64,000 nt of DNA from Pseudonocardia sp. (lineage in GTDB: Bacteria > Actinomycetota > Actinomycetes > Mycobacteriales > Pseudonocardiaceae): positions 1 to 64,000 of the forward strand of contig NZ_JAODNI010000075.1 of NCBI RefSeq assembly GCF_025465255.1. Direction: 5' to 3'. A model generated the notes under the pieces. It saw nothing but the letters and a program-made list of their open reading frames with translations, did not search any database and was not told where the DNA came from. The position numbers and the translations under genes are program-made. Of the stretch, positions 18,801-26,575 are shown in pieces; position 1 is the first letter of the stretch, and every line of letters begins with the position of its first letter.

Positions 18801-18887
18801 GAGAGGGGGTGGGGTGATCTTGCGCTGAATGATCCAGTCAGGGTTCGCCGGCCTCTCGGTCACCCGCCGCTCCCCTCGTTTCGCCAC
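15813..18887 (-). CDS. MalT-like ATPase transcriptional regulator with C-terminal BTAD/SARP-type domain
   Basis: A 1024-aa regulator. N-terminal STAND-type NTPase resembling MalT: Walker A VYASAGAGKTTAVLQ (about 54-68), Walker B-like DVLVVLDDAERL. A long TPR-like helical middle follows, then a C-terminal winged helix (GRTAVTLNGRETKPRLAKSVELLAFL) and a bacterial transcriptional activator domain (EYLPGIRSAWADERRLQLVEIL). Such fusions sense a ligand through the helical repeats. The GTG at 18887 has no good ribosome site; GTG at 18863 (VTERPAN) has AGGGGAG upstream and may be the real start. It is divergent from an alpha/beta hydrolase and downstream of the catabolic block, which it may control. 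Confidence 0.88.
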   Translation of the reverse strand: MAKRGERRVTERPANPDWIIQRKITPPPLDGTVTRRPRVEALLARLVEQHRTVFVYASAGAGKTTAVLQTAERLDRPLVWLDLDTTDVATGRLLVYLEAALARQVPAVRGVAGGALAANLAHPEVAGLLAEAVEGSDVLVVLDDAERLAESPAALAVVGSFARYLPASARLVLLSRVELSFGTGFGFGPWAAAVGEEDLALTVQEATDALARTGRSDVDPVEALIETGGWLTGVLFEAWRSTDHVIGLGGEADPLHGYLATQILDQLGEADRDFLVTTAVLQEVTAPAAEALGLSAASSRMHSLRGMRLPVSWDGGGTRMRCHPRFREFLLRRLSRRGDAEVRRLRQVHARLQLAAGHDEEAVEEFLAAECLDEAMGVVQPVLERIIERTDFAMAERWLARLAPVRREHHVELAGAELMLAVVREDFAAGVRLADRLHDAGHRDELAKTSGRAAGLMAWCYLHAGRPADMQAVVDSGLPGPDLDAARYAMLLVDTERSAADDVDPALGTLTGGPMDALVMRAHFDLGRLGEMTTRPSSPWAVRAAESWMVSGLLATGRTAEAFELYHRLVDGDGADHSVWLQALVGPRLMSEIGEPDAAWRLLREGRAQIAATGSALFDVYSRLIEAEFEVRLRKDTTAARRALRSVAAHPLGRAYALVAENLAMLDGLVHLAEGDPAGAVERLRRAVSGMRHGGRLLHLPSAAVYLSEAEWRTGEEDAADAAADLALEAARGQGSPHFLLQALAEFPDVLARRLDLEVTADSPWHELGRSLISRVGGLGDVIGAAVHVTEFGRTAVTLNGRETKPRLAKSVELLAFLANRPERDHVTRPRLLDALFEGRRDDSASSYLRQAILHLRKAAPDVLETEPGPGLVRLAPKVRVTSESKRVVALLGQATSLRGEDRLRLLLDALEIADRGEYLPGIRSAWADERRLQLVEILKDVRYEAAEAAFATGALRRAEELLSAVLRADPAREAAWRLQMRLAHARGDSDRVLAAYRSCERALREFGAEPSATTCGLLRDLRR

Positions 18888-18959
18888 CGTTCACGCAGTC
18901 TGCCGTCGGCGTGCGTCGACCGGGTTACGTTTCACCTCCCCGAGACGACGGAGGCGCAT

Positions 18960-19760
18960 GTGCCCAGCACGACGGTTGGCGCAGTATCTGTTCACCACGA
19001 GGAAAGCGGAAGTGGCCCCGCCGTCGTGTGGATCCCCGGGACCGGTCTGCACGGGACCAGTTGGGCGCCGCAGACCGGGCATTTCGTCGGCCGCTACCGC
19101 TGCCTGACCGTCGACCTCCGTGGCGCGGGCAGCACCGGCCCGCTCGACGCGCTGACCGTGGCCGATCTCGCCGCGGACGTCGCAGGCTGGATGGACGCCG
19201 CGGACGTCGGTCCGGCTGTGGTCGTGGGGCTCAGCCTCGGGTCCGCGGTGGCGCAGGAACTCGCGCTCGCCCGACCCGACCTGGTCCGCGCTCTCGGCCT
19301 CGTCGCCACCTGGTCCTCGACCGCCCGGGAGCACCACATCCGGCGGCACTTCGAGTCCCGTCTCTACGCGCTGGAGAAGGGACCACTGGACGTCTTCGCC
19401 CAGTTCGCGTTCTGGATGTCGGCCCCGGCCGTCGTCGATCGGGAACCCGACCTGCAGGCACGGGTGGAGGCGCTGCTGGCCGAGCACACCTCGCGGAACC
19501 CCGAGGGGACCGCCGCGCACTTCCGCGCCGACCTCGCCCACGAGACCCGCGACCGGCTCGGCACCCTGACCTGCCCGACCCTGGTCGTGCACGGGGACCA
19601 GGACCTCATCACGCTGCCCTGGTACAACCGTGACGTGGCCGCGGCGATCCCCGGCGCCCGGCTGGAGACGATCGCCGACGCCGGGCACCTCTCGTGGTTG
19701 GAACGGCCCGCAGAGCTGAACGCCCTGCTGGAGCCGTTCATCGTCGAACATTCGGCATGA
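18960..19760 (+). CDS. Alpha/beta hydrolase
   Basis: A 266-aa alpha/beta-fold hydrolase. Nucleophile elbow GLSLGSA, acid HGDQDLI, and catalytic His in DAGHLSWLERP; the oxyanion region is WIPGTGLHG. It resembles beta-ketoadipate enol-lactone hydrolase and related small-ester or lactone hydrolases. The GTG start at 18960 is set by GGAGGCGCAT immediately upstream; an open frame extends far upstream but that part only shadows the divergent regulator gene. It may be under control of that regulator. Confidence 0.88.
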   Translation: MPSTTVGAVSVHHEESGSGPAVVWIPGTGLHGTSWAPQTGHFVGRYRCLTVDLRGAGSTGPLDALTVADLAADVAGWMDAADVGPAVVVGLSLGSAVAQELALARPDLVRALGLVATWSSTAREHHIRRHFESRLYALEKGPLDVFAQFAFWMSAPAVVDREPDLQARVEALLAEHTSRNPEGTAAHFRADLAHETRDRLGTLTCPTLVVHGDQDLITLPWYNRDVAAAIPGARLETIADAGHLSWLERPAELNALLEPFIVEHSA

Positions 19761-19887
19761 CGACGCGTTCCCGACGATCACGTCGAACAGGTACGCGGCG
19801 ATCGGCTCGGGCATCGGGGGCGCCGGCCCCGCGCCGGGAGCAGGCATCGCGCAACTCGTGCGCCGCGCCGGGCGTGACTCGGACCGC

Positions 19888-19925
19888 CGTATCGGATAGT
19901 GTTTCGTAATTCATTATCCGATACG
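19888..19925. promoter_or_regulatory. Paired ACTATCnGATACG-type operator sites before allG
   Basis: CGTATCGGATA (19888-19898) and TATCCGATACG (19915-19925) form a perfect 11-bp inverted repeat with a 16-bp AT-rich spacer. Each arm contains TATCnGATA, itself a palindrome. The pair lies 15 bp upstream of the allG ATG. Closely similar 13-mers occur at 22071, 34043 and (weaker) 40324, all in front of genes of the same block, so this looks like the operator of a shared regulator. Seen: the repeats. Inferred: the regulator. Confidence 0.65.
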
Positions 19926-19940
19926 ACGGAGGTCGACGGA

Positions 19941-21359
19941 ATGCCCCGACTGGTCCTGCCGGAGACGGTGGAGGTCGTCAACGTCGGCCTCCCCATGTTC
20001 GCCGACGCCGTGCGAACGCAGGGCCGCCCCGTGCAGCAGGTCGACTGGCGGATCCCCGCGAACGGCGACCCGGCCGCGATCCGCGCCCTGACCGTCCTCC
20101 ACGCCGACGCCGCCGCCGGGATCGACGAGGCCAACGCCGAGGTGGTGCGGCGGCTCGACGAGGGGGTCCCCAGGCTCGTCGGGGTGTCGACCGTAGGCGA
20201 GGCGGTCCCCGGGTACGAGGACCGCACGATCCTGCACTGCGGGCCGCCGCTGCCCTACCCCGAGGTGTGCGACCCGCTGCGGCGCTCGATGCGCGCGGCG
20301 GTCGTCGCCGAAGGATGGGCCGCGGACGTCGCGGCCGCCGAGCGGCTCCTACGCTCCGGCGAGGTTCGGCTGGACGCGGCCAACCACCACGACACCGTGG
20401 TACCGATGGCCAGCGCGGTGGGGCCTTCCCAGCCGGTGATCGTCGTGGAGAACGCCGAGGGCGGCACCCGCGCCTACTCCTCGCTCAACCAGGGCCCGGG
20501 CGAGGTGGCCTGGTTCGGCCGCGACACCGACGCCGCGATCACCCGGCTGCGCTTCCTCGCGGACACCGCGGGTCCGGCCGTGGCGTCGATCCTGGAGGCG
20601 GCCGGCCCCCTCGACATCCTCGCCGTCGCTGCGCAGGGCATCACCATGGGCGACGACCTGCACATGCGCACGCAGGCCGCCACGAACCTGCTGACCCGCA
20701 CCTGGCTGCCGCACATCGCCGCCCTGCCCGACGCCGCCCGGGTCCCGTTCGCGCAGTACCTGGCGGGCAACCACCTCTTCTTCCTCAACCTCGCGATGGC
20801 CGCGGCGAAGTCCCTGCAGCTGCATGCCGAGCAGGTCGAGGGCTCGAGCATCGTCACCACGATGTCCCGCAACGGCACCACTTTCGGGATCAAGTTGGCC
20901 GGCGCGCCGGACTGGTACCTCACCGAGGCGCCGCCCATCGGCGAGGCGCTCTACTACTCCGGTTTCGGACCGGAGACCAGTGCGCGCGACATCGGCGACA
21001 GCGCGGTGCTGGAGCTGACCGGGATGGGCGGACCGGCCGCGGGTGGTTCCGCGGCCGTCGCCGCCTTCCTCGGCGGGACGATGGCGGACGCCGCCGCCGC
21101 GACCGAGGGTTTCCGCGCGGTCTGCGCCGGGACGAGCAGCCGGTTCACACTGCCGCCCATGGGGTTCGCGGGCACGCCGTTGGGGGTCGACGTCCGGAAG
21201 GTCGTGGAGCTCGGCATCACCCCGAAGGTGACCACCGGGATCCTGCACGTCGACGCGGGCACCGGGCAGGTGGGCGCCGGCGTCGCGACCGCACCGATCG
21301 AGTGCTTCAGCGACGCCCTCGTGGCCCTCGCCGGGCGGATCCGCCCGTCGGCCCGCTGA
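19941..21359 (+). CDS. allG: DUF1116 protein, AllG-like subunit of a carbamoyltransferase complex
   Basis: A 472-aa DUF1116 protein (YlbE/AllG type). Recognisable segments are SSLNQGPGEVAWFGRD, FAQYLAGNHLFFLNLAMAAAK, TMSRNGTTFGIK and LGITPKVTTGILHVDAGTGQVGAG. In Escherichia coli, AllF (FdrA), AllG and AllH form oxamate carbamoyltransferase, which converts oxalurate and phosphate to oxamate and carbamoyl phosphate. The ATG at 19941 follows GGAGGTCGACGGA. The gene heads the operon allG-allH-nitrile hydratase; the partner AllF and carbamate kinase lie on the convergent operon. The carbamoyl donor here need not be oxalurate, since no allantoin-pathway genes are present. Confidence 0.88.
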   Translation: MPRLVLPETVEVVNVGLPMFADAVRTQGRPVQQVDWRIPANGDPAAIRALTVLHADAAAGIDEANAEVVRRLDEGVPRLVGVSTVGEAVPGYEDRTILHCGPPLPYPEVCDPLRRSMRAAVVAEGWAADVAAAERLLRSGEVRLDAANHHDTVVPMASAVGPSQPVIVVENAEGGTRAYSSLNQGPGEVAWFGRDTDAAITRLRFLADTAGPAVASILEAAGPLDILAVAAQGITMGDDLHMRTQAATNLLTRTWLPHIAALPDAARVPFAQYLAGNHLFFLNLAMAAAKSLQLHAEQVEGSSIVTTMSRNGTTFGIKLAGAPDWYLTEAPPIGEALYYSGFGPETSARDIGDSAVLELTGMGGPAAGGSAAVAAFLGGTMADAAAATEGFRAVCAGTSSRFTLPPMGFAGTPLGVDVRKVVELGITPKVTTGILHVDAGTGQVGAGVATAPIECFSDALVALAGRIRPSAR

Positions 21360-21386
21360 GCCGCCGGGATCCGGGGAGCCGGGCCG

Positions 21387-22100
21387 GTGCGCACTGTGGA
21401 CGTCGGCCTCGGCGCCCGGCAGGTGTTGGCCACCCCGGGCGTCGGACGGGTCGTGGGCGTGCACCGGAAGGCGCTCTACCTGGAGTTCCCGGCCGGTCTG
21501 TGCGCGGTGACGTCGCGTGCGGCCCCGCCCGGGCCGCTCCACCTCCGCTGCACCGTCCTCCCACCGGCCCGGTGCGGTCACCCCGTCCGCAGCGACGGCC
21601 GGGTGCTCCGGGGCGAGACCTGGGCGCTGGGCCTGGCCGCACCCGGCTGGACCGGGCGGCTTCCACCGCCGGCCGCGCTGGGCGAGGTCTCCACGCCGCG
21701 GGAGATCGCCGCGGTCGTGCCTGTGCTCGGCGGCCGGGGCCCCGGCCTGACCCCCGAGGGCGACGACCTGTTGGCGGGCCTGATCCTCGTCGCGCGAGCG
21801 GGCGGCGGCCCCGCCGTCGAGGCGGAGCTCCTCGCGCTCGCCCGCTCGGTGCCCACCAATACGATCGCCTCGGCGTTCCTGCTCTGGGCCGCACGGGGCC
21901 AGTGCATCGGACCGGCGCACGACGTCCTCGGCGACCTCGCCGGAACCCGGCAGGACCCGGGTTCGGCGTCCCGGCTGGCCGCCGTCGGCAGCAGCTCGGG
22001 CGCCGCACTGCTCACCGGCCTGCGCCTCGCGGCGTCTGCAGGAGCAGACGGCCTCTCGCGCATTCTTAGTACTATCAGATACGATCGTCTCCTATCATAA
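21387..22100 (+). CDS. allH: DUF2877 protein, AllH-like subunit of a carbamoyltransferase complex
   Basis: A 237-aa DUF2877 protein. Diagnostic segments are [16 protein letters not shown] (about 116-131) and [13 protein letters not shown] near the C-terminus. AllH is the third subunit of the FdrA-type oxamate carbamoyltransferase. The GTG at 21387 has GGGGAGCCGGGCC upstream and lies 27 bp after allG. The last 40 bases of the gene are unusually AT-rich and include an operator-like ACTATCAGATACG, so the promoter/operator of the nitrile hydratase genes probably overlaps this gene's end. Confidence 0.86.
   Translation: MRTVDVGLGARQVLATPGVGRVVGVHRKALYLEFPAGLCAVTSRAAPPGPLHLRCTVLPPARCGHPVRSDGRVLRGETWALGLAAPGWTGRLPPPAALGEVSTPREIAAVVPVLGGRGPGLTPEGDDLLAGLILVARAGGGPAVEAELLALARSVPTNTIASAFLLWAARGQCIGPAHDVLGDLAGTRQDPGSASRLAAVGSSSGAALLTGLRLAASAGADGLSRILSTIRYDRLLS
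22071..22083. promoter_or_regulatory. ACTATCAGATACG operator-like site before nitrile hydratase
   Basis: A single 13-base copy of the element found before allG, lying inside the last codons of allH and 31 bp upstream of the nitrile hydratase beta start. A weaker TATCATAAA follows at 22093. The surrounding AT-rich stretch (22061-22101) contrasts with neighbouring coding DNA. It could give the nitrile hydratase genes their own regulated promoter inside the operon. Confidence 0.55.
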
Positions 22101-22114
22101 ATGGGGGTGGTGGC

Positions 22115-22783
22115 GTGGACGGGATCGCCGATCTGGGCGGCGAGGACGGCTGGGGTCCGGTGAGCCGGCCGGCGCCGGACGAGCCCGTGTTCGCCGAGTC
22201 GTGGGAGGGGCGCGCGTTCGCCCTGACCCTGCTCACGATGGGGCGGGTGTCCGGCCGGAACCTCGACGCGTTCCGGCACGCGCTCGAACGACTCGACCGG
22301 CCCGCCTACCTCGACGACGGCTACTACGGCCGCTGGCTCAACGCCGCCGAGCTGATGCTGACCGACAGCGCGATCCTGGCCCCGGGCGCCGTGGACGCCC
22401 GCGCGCGACGCCTGCGGGGCGAGGACGTGAGCGAGCCCGAGACCCCCGAGCCCGCCAAGCCGGACTACTCCCCGACCGCCGCAGGCTCGCTGCGCACCGT
22501 CGAGGAGGCGCCGGCCTTCGCCGTCGGGGACGTCGTCCGCGCCAAGGACGTCTCGCCCGCCGGGCACACCAAGCTGCCCCGCTACGTGCGGGGGCACTCC
22601 GGGGTCGTCGAGATCATCCAGCCGGCGCACCTGCTGCCGGACACCCATGCCCACTTCCTGGGCGAGAACCCCCAACACGTCTACTCCGTGCGCTTCGACT
22701 CCCACGAGCTGTGGGGCGCGGACGCCGAGACCTTCGGCCTGACCATCGAACTGTTCGAGAGCTACCTGGAGCCCGCCCCGTGA
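22115..22783 (+). CDS. nthB: Nitrile hydratase beta subunit
   Basis: A 222-aa beta subunit. It begins [16 protein letters not shown], the canonical start of this family, continues with [16 protein letters not shown] in the N-terminal helical domain, and has the C-terminal SH3-like barrel ([41 protein letters not shown]). The heterodimer hydrates nitriles to amides in the cytoplasm. The start is GTG 22115, within GGGGGTGGTGGC. The stop overlaps the alpha-subunit GTG by 4 bp. Beta-before-alpha order is typical of cobalt-type enzymes. A thiocyanate-hydrolase-like activity cannot be excluded by sequence alone. Confidence 0.93.
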   Translation: MDGIADLGGEDGWGPVSRPAPDEPVFAESWEGRAFALTLLTMGRVSGRNLDAFRHALERLDRPAYLDDGYYGRWLNAAELMLTDSAILAPGAVDARARRLRGEDVSEPETPEPAKPDYSPTAAGSLRTVEEAPAFAVGDVVRAKDVSPAGHTKLPRYVRGHSGVVEIIQPAHLLPDTHAHFLGENPQHVYSVRFDSHELWGADAETFGLTIELFESYLEPAP

Positions 22784-23391
22784 CCACCTCCGGATCCGAC
22801 GTCGAGACCGCCCCGCGCCCGTCGCCCTCGCTGCGCACCGAGGCACTCGAGCAGCTGCTCACCGAGCGGGGGCTGGTGGACCCGTCCGTCATGGACAAGT
22901 TCATCGCCAACTACGAGACGAACGTGGGCCCGCTCAACGGCGCGAAGGTCGTCGCCAAGGCGTGGACCGATCCCGAGTACCGGAAGCGCCTGCTCGACGA
23001 GGGCACGAGCGCGATCAAGGAGCTCGGGTTCGCCGGCCCCCAGGGCGAGCACATCGTGGTCGTCGAGAACACGCCCACCCTCCACAACGTCACCGTGTGC
23101 ACGCTGTGCTCGTGCTACCCGTGGCCGGTGCTGGGACTGCCGCCGTCGTGGTACAAGGATCCGGCCTACCGGGCCCGGGTCGTGCGTGAGCCGCGCGCCG
23201 TCCTCGCCGAGATGGGTCTCGACCTGGCGGACGACGTCGAGATCGTCGTCCGGGACTCGAGCAGCGAGGTCCGCTGGCTCGTGCTGCCCGAGCGCCCGGC
23301 GGGCACGGAGGACCTGACCGAGGAGGAACTGGTCCCGCTGATCACGCGGGACGCGCTGGTGGGGGTGGCGAAGGTGCAGGCGCCGGCATGA
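22780..23391 (+). CDS. nthA: Nitrile hydratase alpha subunit, cobalt type
   Basis: A 203-aa alpha subunit. The metal-binding claw is [10 protein letters not shown] with Cys107, Cys110, Ser111 and Cys112. Thr between the first two Cys (CTLCSC) marks the low-spin Co(III) class; Fe-type enzymes have Ser there. The first cysteines' partners are expected to be oxidised to sulfinate/sulfenate after translation. The start is GTG 22780, overlapping the beta stop; the end overlaps the accessory gene ATG by 4 bp. No amidase, the usual partner enzyme, is present nearby. Confidence 0.96.
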   Translation: MTTSGSDVETAPRPSPSLRTEALEQLLTERGLVDPSVMDKFIANYETNVGPLNGAKVVAKAWTDPEYRKRLLDEGTSAIKELGFAGPQGEHIVVVENTPTLHNVTVCTLCSCYPWPVLGLPPSWYKDPAYRARVVREPRAVLAEMGLDLADDVEIVVRDSSSEVRWLVLPERPAGTEDLTEEELVPLITRDALVGVAKVQAPA

Positions 23392-23771
23392 CGACGACCG
23401 CACCGCTGGCGATCGACGGCCCGGCCGCGCCGCCCCGGTCCAACGGCGAGCTGGTCTTCGCGGAGCCGTGGGAGGGCCGCGCCTTCGGCATGGCCGTCTC
23501 CCTGCACGACGCCGGGGCGTTCGCCTGGGAGCGGTTCCAGGCAGCACTGATCCGACGCATCGCGGCCTGGGAGGCAGGCCATCCCGAGGGCGAGTGCTGG
23601 AGCTATTACACGCAGTGGCTCGCCGCCCTGGAGGACGTCCTGACCGCGGACGGCACCGTCGCGGAGGGGGAGGTCGCCGCCCGCGCCCACGCGCTGGCCG
23701 AGCGGCCCGCGGGGTACGACCACGAGGACCACGACGACCACGCGGGGCACGGGCACGGCCACGGACACTGA
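23388..23771 (+). CDS. Nitrile hydratase accessory protein (cobalt activator) with His-rich tail
   Basis: A 127-aa P14K/NhlE-type activator. It is homologous to the N-terminal domain of the beta subunit ([18 protein letters not shown] here; [16 protein letters not shown] in beta). These proteins deliver cobalt to the alpha subunit by self-subunit swapping. The C-terminus is strikingly His/Asp-rich ([18 protein letters not shown]), a probable cobalt-binding tail not present in all homologues. The ATG overlaps the alpha stop. It ends the operon in front of a strong terminator. Confidence 0.9.
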   Translation: MTTTAPLAIDGPAAPPRSNGELVFAEPWEGRAFGMAVSLHDAGAFAWERFQAALIRRIAAWEAGHPEGECWSYYTQWLAALEDVLTADGTVAEGEVAARAHALAERPAGYDHEDHDDHAGHGHGHGH

Positions 23772-23782
23772 TCCGCCTCGAC

Positions 23783-23820
23783 GAGAAGGCCGCCGGTGGG
23801 TTCCCACCGGCGGCCTTCTC
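23783..23820. terminator. 18-bp perfect stem terminator between convergent operons
   Basis: Bases 23783-23800 pair without mismatch with 23803-23820 around a 2-nt loop (GAGAAGGCCGCCGGTGGG and its complement), making an exceptionally stable hairpin. It lies 12 bp after the accessory-protein stop and 27 bp from the end of the convergent glycosyltransferase gene, so it can stop transcription from both sides. Confidence 0.85.
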
Positions 23821-23846
23821 CGTTGCTCAGAACGTCGTCAGGGGAT

Positions 23847-25034
23847 TCAGAGGGCCGGCGCCGTTCGCCGCACTCCCGCGTAGACCGCCTGGTGCCGGGC
23901 GGCGCTGGCCTCCCATGTGTAGCGCGGCAGGATCTCGCGGCCGCCCGCCACGAGCCGCGCCCGCAGCGGCTCGTCGGTGACCATCCGTCGCATCGCGGCC
24001 GCCAGGGCCACCTCGTCGGCCACTGCCGGGAGCAGCGCGCTCCGCCCGTCCGTCAGGTACTCCCGGAACACGGGGAGGTCCGAGGCCACGACGGGCAGAC
24101 CGACGGCGAGCGCCTCCAGCACGACGAGGCCCCAGCCCTCCTTCACGGAGGGGAACGACAGCGCGTCCGCGGCGTGGTACCAGCCGGCCAGCTCGGCGTC
24201 GCTCACCGTGCCGAGCTGGACGACGTCCTCGCCCAGGGTCAGCCCCAGGCCCGGCAGCGCGGCCAGCGCCGCGTCCCGGTAGGCGGTGTAGTCCTGAAAG
24301 GAGTGCCCGCCGACGATCGCGAGCACCGGGTCGAGCCCCTCGGCCTTGAGCCTGCCCAACGCCCGGAAGGCGTGCAGCGTGCCCTTGCGCGGCTCGATCC
24401 CGCCGACGGCGAGCAGCACGAACCGCCCGCGTGCAGCGTCCGGCCCGGCCCCGATCCGCTCCCGCAGCGCGAGCCGCGCCGCTTCGGCGGGGGCGGGGAA
24501 CCGGGTGAGATCGACGCCGTTGGGGACCACCTCGGCGGTACGGCCGTACTCGTCGCGCAGGATCCCGCGCCACTGCTCGCTCACCACGAGCACGACGTCC
24601 GGTTCGCGGATGGCGGCGCGCTGACAGTCGACCAGTGCGCGGGTCGTGAAGTCGTCGACGTGGTGGACGGTGCGCACCACCGTCACCGGGCGGCCCGCGT
24701 CGCGGACCCGGGCCGCGGCACGGGCGGCGATGCAGTCCTGGGCGTGCAGCACGTCCACCCGCCCGGGCAGCTCCGCCAGCCCGGCCTCGAGCGTGTCGAT
24801 CGCGGCGAAGACCCGCTCGTCGAGCGTGGTGCCGGTCTTCGTCGGCCCCGGGAGGACGGTGTGCGGCACGTCCGTCGGCCGGAACAGGGCCGCCGACGGA
24901 TCGCCGAGCGCGACGAGGTGTACCGGATGTCCCTGCCGGTGCAGCGCCTCGGCCAGGCCGAGGGTGTGCACGAACCCGCCGCGCGGCTTCGTCGAGTGCG
25001 TGACGAGAACGACCCGCGCGGCGTCGGGAGTCAC
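23847..25034 (-). CDS. GT4 glycosyltransferase, MSMEG_0565-like
   Basis: A 395-aa GT-B glycosyltransferase. It begins RVVLVTHSTKPRGGFVHTLGLAEAL and has DVLHAQDCIAARAAARV, TVHHVDDFTTRALVDCQRAAI, VPNGVDLTRF, AVGGIEPRKGTLHAFRAL and the donor-site motif SVKEGWGLVVLEALAVGLPVVA. These match the MSMEG_0565 type linked to the nitrogen-starvation (Nit1C) gene set of mycobacteria and cyanobacteria. The GTG start overlaps the allF stop by 4 bp, so it is the last gene of the allK-allF operon. The acceptor sugar or metabolite is unknown. Family assignment is from memory of conserved segments. Confidence 0.85.
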   Translation of the reverse strand: MTPDAARVVLVTHSTKPRGGFVHTLGLAEALHRQGHPVHLVALGDPSAALFRPTDVPHTVLPGPTKTGTTLDERVFAAIDTLEAGLAELPGRVDVLHAQDCIAARAAARVRDAGRPVTVVRTVHHVDDFTTRALVDCQRAAIREPDVVLVVSEQWRGILRDEYGRTAEVVPNGVDLTRFPAPAEAARLALRERIGAGPDAARGRFVLLAVGGIEPRKGTLHAFRALGRLKAEGLDPVLAIVGGHSFQDYTAYRDAALAALPGLGLTLGEDVVQLGTVSDAELAGWYHAADALSFPSVKEGWGLVVLEALAVGLPVVASDLPVFREYLTDGRSALLPAVADEVALAAAMRRMVTDEPLRARLVAGGREILPRYTWEASAARHQAVYAGVRRTAPAL

Positions 25035-26575
25035 AGCGACACCGAGGTCAGCTCGGGCTTCCGCAGCGCGATCGCCGCTGCGGCCAACGAGGCCCGCGCC
25101 GCCGTCTCGGTGACGACGCAGCCCGCGTCGGCGAAGCCGCGCCGCTGCCGCTCGTACCCCTGCGGATCCCCGTCGGTGCCGAGGACGTAGACCACCACCG
25201 CCGGACCGCCGTCCTCGGTGATCGCGGCGCAGACCGGGGCCAGCTCGGAGGAGGGGTCCGCGTGGGCACCGTGCCCCAGCACCACGTCGAGGACGATCAC
25301 GGCGACCGACGGGTCCGCGGCCTGCTCGCGGAGCAGCTCGATCCGGGCCTCTGCGTCGATCATCGGGTGCGGTCGGCCATTCGTGTACTCCTCCTCCCCC
25401 AGGTCGAGGCAGGTGTGCGCGCCGTCCGGGGCGGGCAGGCCCAGCCCGGAGCGGAGCGGGGTGTTGGAGTGCACCGGGCCGAGCACGTCCGCGAGCACGA
25501 CCAGGGACTCGTAGCAGAGCGTCCCGCCGGAGAAGAGGCCGCGGACGAGCGTGCGTTCCGGCCCCAGGGATCCGGCGGCGTCGCGCACCAGGGCCGCGAG
25601 GCCCGCGGCCGGGTCCGGCGCCTGCTTCCCCATCGCGGCGACGGCGGCCACCGCCCCGGCCTCCAGGGTCCGCGTCACCACGACCCCGTCCGGGGCCACG
25701 AAGTCCTCCGCCACCCCGATCAGCGCGGCGACCAGCGGCTTACCGGCGGCCGCCTCGACGACCGCGCGGGCCACGTCGGCGTCCGGTGGCTTGGAGACCA
25801 GCAGGATCACGTCCGTGTCGGCGTCCTCGACGAGCCCGCGTACCGCGGAGCGGGCCATCCGGCCGCCGACGGCGGCGGTCAGGTCGCGGCCGCCGAGCCC
25901 GATCACGTGGGAGACGCCGACGCCCCACCGGTCGAGCAGCGCAGCCGCCTCCTGGGCCCCGGTACCGGCCGCCGCGACGACGGCGACCCGCCCGCGGCCG
26001 ACGACGTTCGCGAAGCCCAGGCAGGTGTGTCCCAGCATCGCCGTCCCGGCACCCGGGCCCATCACCAGCCGGCCGAGCCGGTTCGCCCGGTCCTTCAGCT
26101 CGATCTCGGTCTGCACCGACACGTTGTCGCTGAACAGCAGCACGTCCAGACCGGCGCTCAGTGCCTTGTGCGCCTCGAGGCCGGCATGGTCGCCGGGGAC
26201 GGAGATCACGGCGACGTTCGACCCAGGCTGCCTGGCGACGGCCTCGCCGAGGGTGCGCGGCGAGCGCTCGCGGGCGTCCTCGCCGCCGGCCCCGTCGCCG
26301 CGGCCGGTGAACATCGCCTGCTCGCCCGCCTCGCGCGCGGCGTCCGCGGACTCCGCGGACTCCGCCCGCACGGCCACGAACAGGTCGTTCGGACCCGCCC
26401 CGTCGACCTCGGCGAGAGCGAAGCCCTGGGCCCCGAGCTCCTCGAGGTTGGCCGGCGTCGCCATCGCCGCGGCGGCCCAGTCCACGCCGTCCGAGGCCCG
26501 CAGCGCGCGGGTCCCGGAGAGCTGGACGACGGAGTCGACGTAGGTGTCGGGATACAGCCGAAGAGAGTGGATCAC
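25031..26575 (-). CDS. allF: FdrA/AllF-like acyl-CoA synthetase-fold carbamoyltransferase subunit
   Basis: A 514-aa FdrA-family protein related to succinyl-CoA synthetase alpha. Seen: VSVPGDHAGLEAHKALSAGLDVLLFSDN (CoA-ligase-like strand), LVMGPGAGTAMLGHTCLGFANVVGRG, IGLGGRDLTAAVGG, GLFSGGTLCYES and DVVLGHGAHADPS. In E. coli AllF works with AllG and AllH as oxamate carbamoyltransferase. A Glu/Asp-rich segment at about residues 88-100 (GRGDGAGGEDARERS) looks like a linker. The GTG start at 26575 overlaps the carbamate kinase stop by 4 bp. AllG and AllH are encoded 3-6 kb away on the opposite strand. Confidence 0.9.
   Translation of the reverse strand: MIHSLRLYPDTYVDSVVQLSGTRALRASDGVDWAAAAMATPANLEELGAQGFALAEVDGAGPNDLFVAVRAESAESADAAREAGEQAMFTGRGDGAGGEDARERSPRTLGEAVARQPGSNVAVISVPGDHAGLEAHKALSAGLDVLLFSDNVSVQTEIELKDRANRLGRLVMGPGAGTAMLGHTCLGFANVVGRGRVAVVAAAGTGAQEAAALLDRWGVGVSHVIGLGGRDLTAAVGGRMARSAVRGLVEDADTDVILLVSKPPDADVARAVVEAAAGKPLVAALIGVAEDFVAPDGVVVTRTLEAGAVAAVAAMGKQAPDPAAGLAALVRDAAGSLGPERTLVRGLFSGGTLCYESLVVLADVLGPVHSNTPLRSGLGLPAPDGAHTCLDLGEEEYTNGRPHPMIDAEARIELLREQAADPSVAVIVLDVVLGHGAHADPSSELAPVCAAITEDGGPAVVVYVLGTDGDPQGYERQRRGFADAGCVVTETAARASLAAAAIALRKPELTSVSL

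Noticed and set aside
18891..19847. Long minus-strand frame opposite the alpha/beta hydrolase
   Set aside because: It mirrors the hydrolase gene codon by codon; only its first 25 residues lie outside, too little to support a gene.
22115..23771. Three-subunit thiocyanate hydrolase
   Set aside because: The third gene is a short His-tailed activator homologous to the beta N-terminus, and the beta subunit has a canonical full-length nitrile hydratase layout; kept only as a functional possibility.
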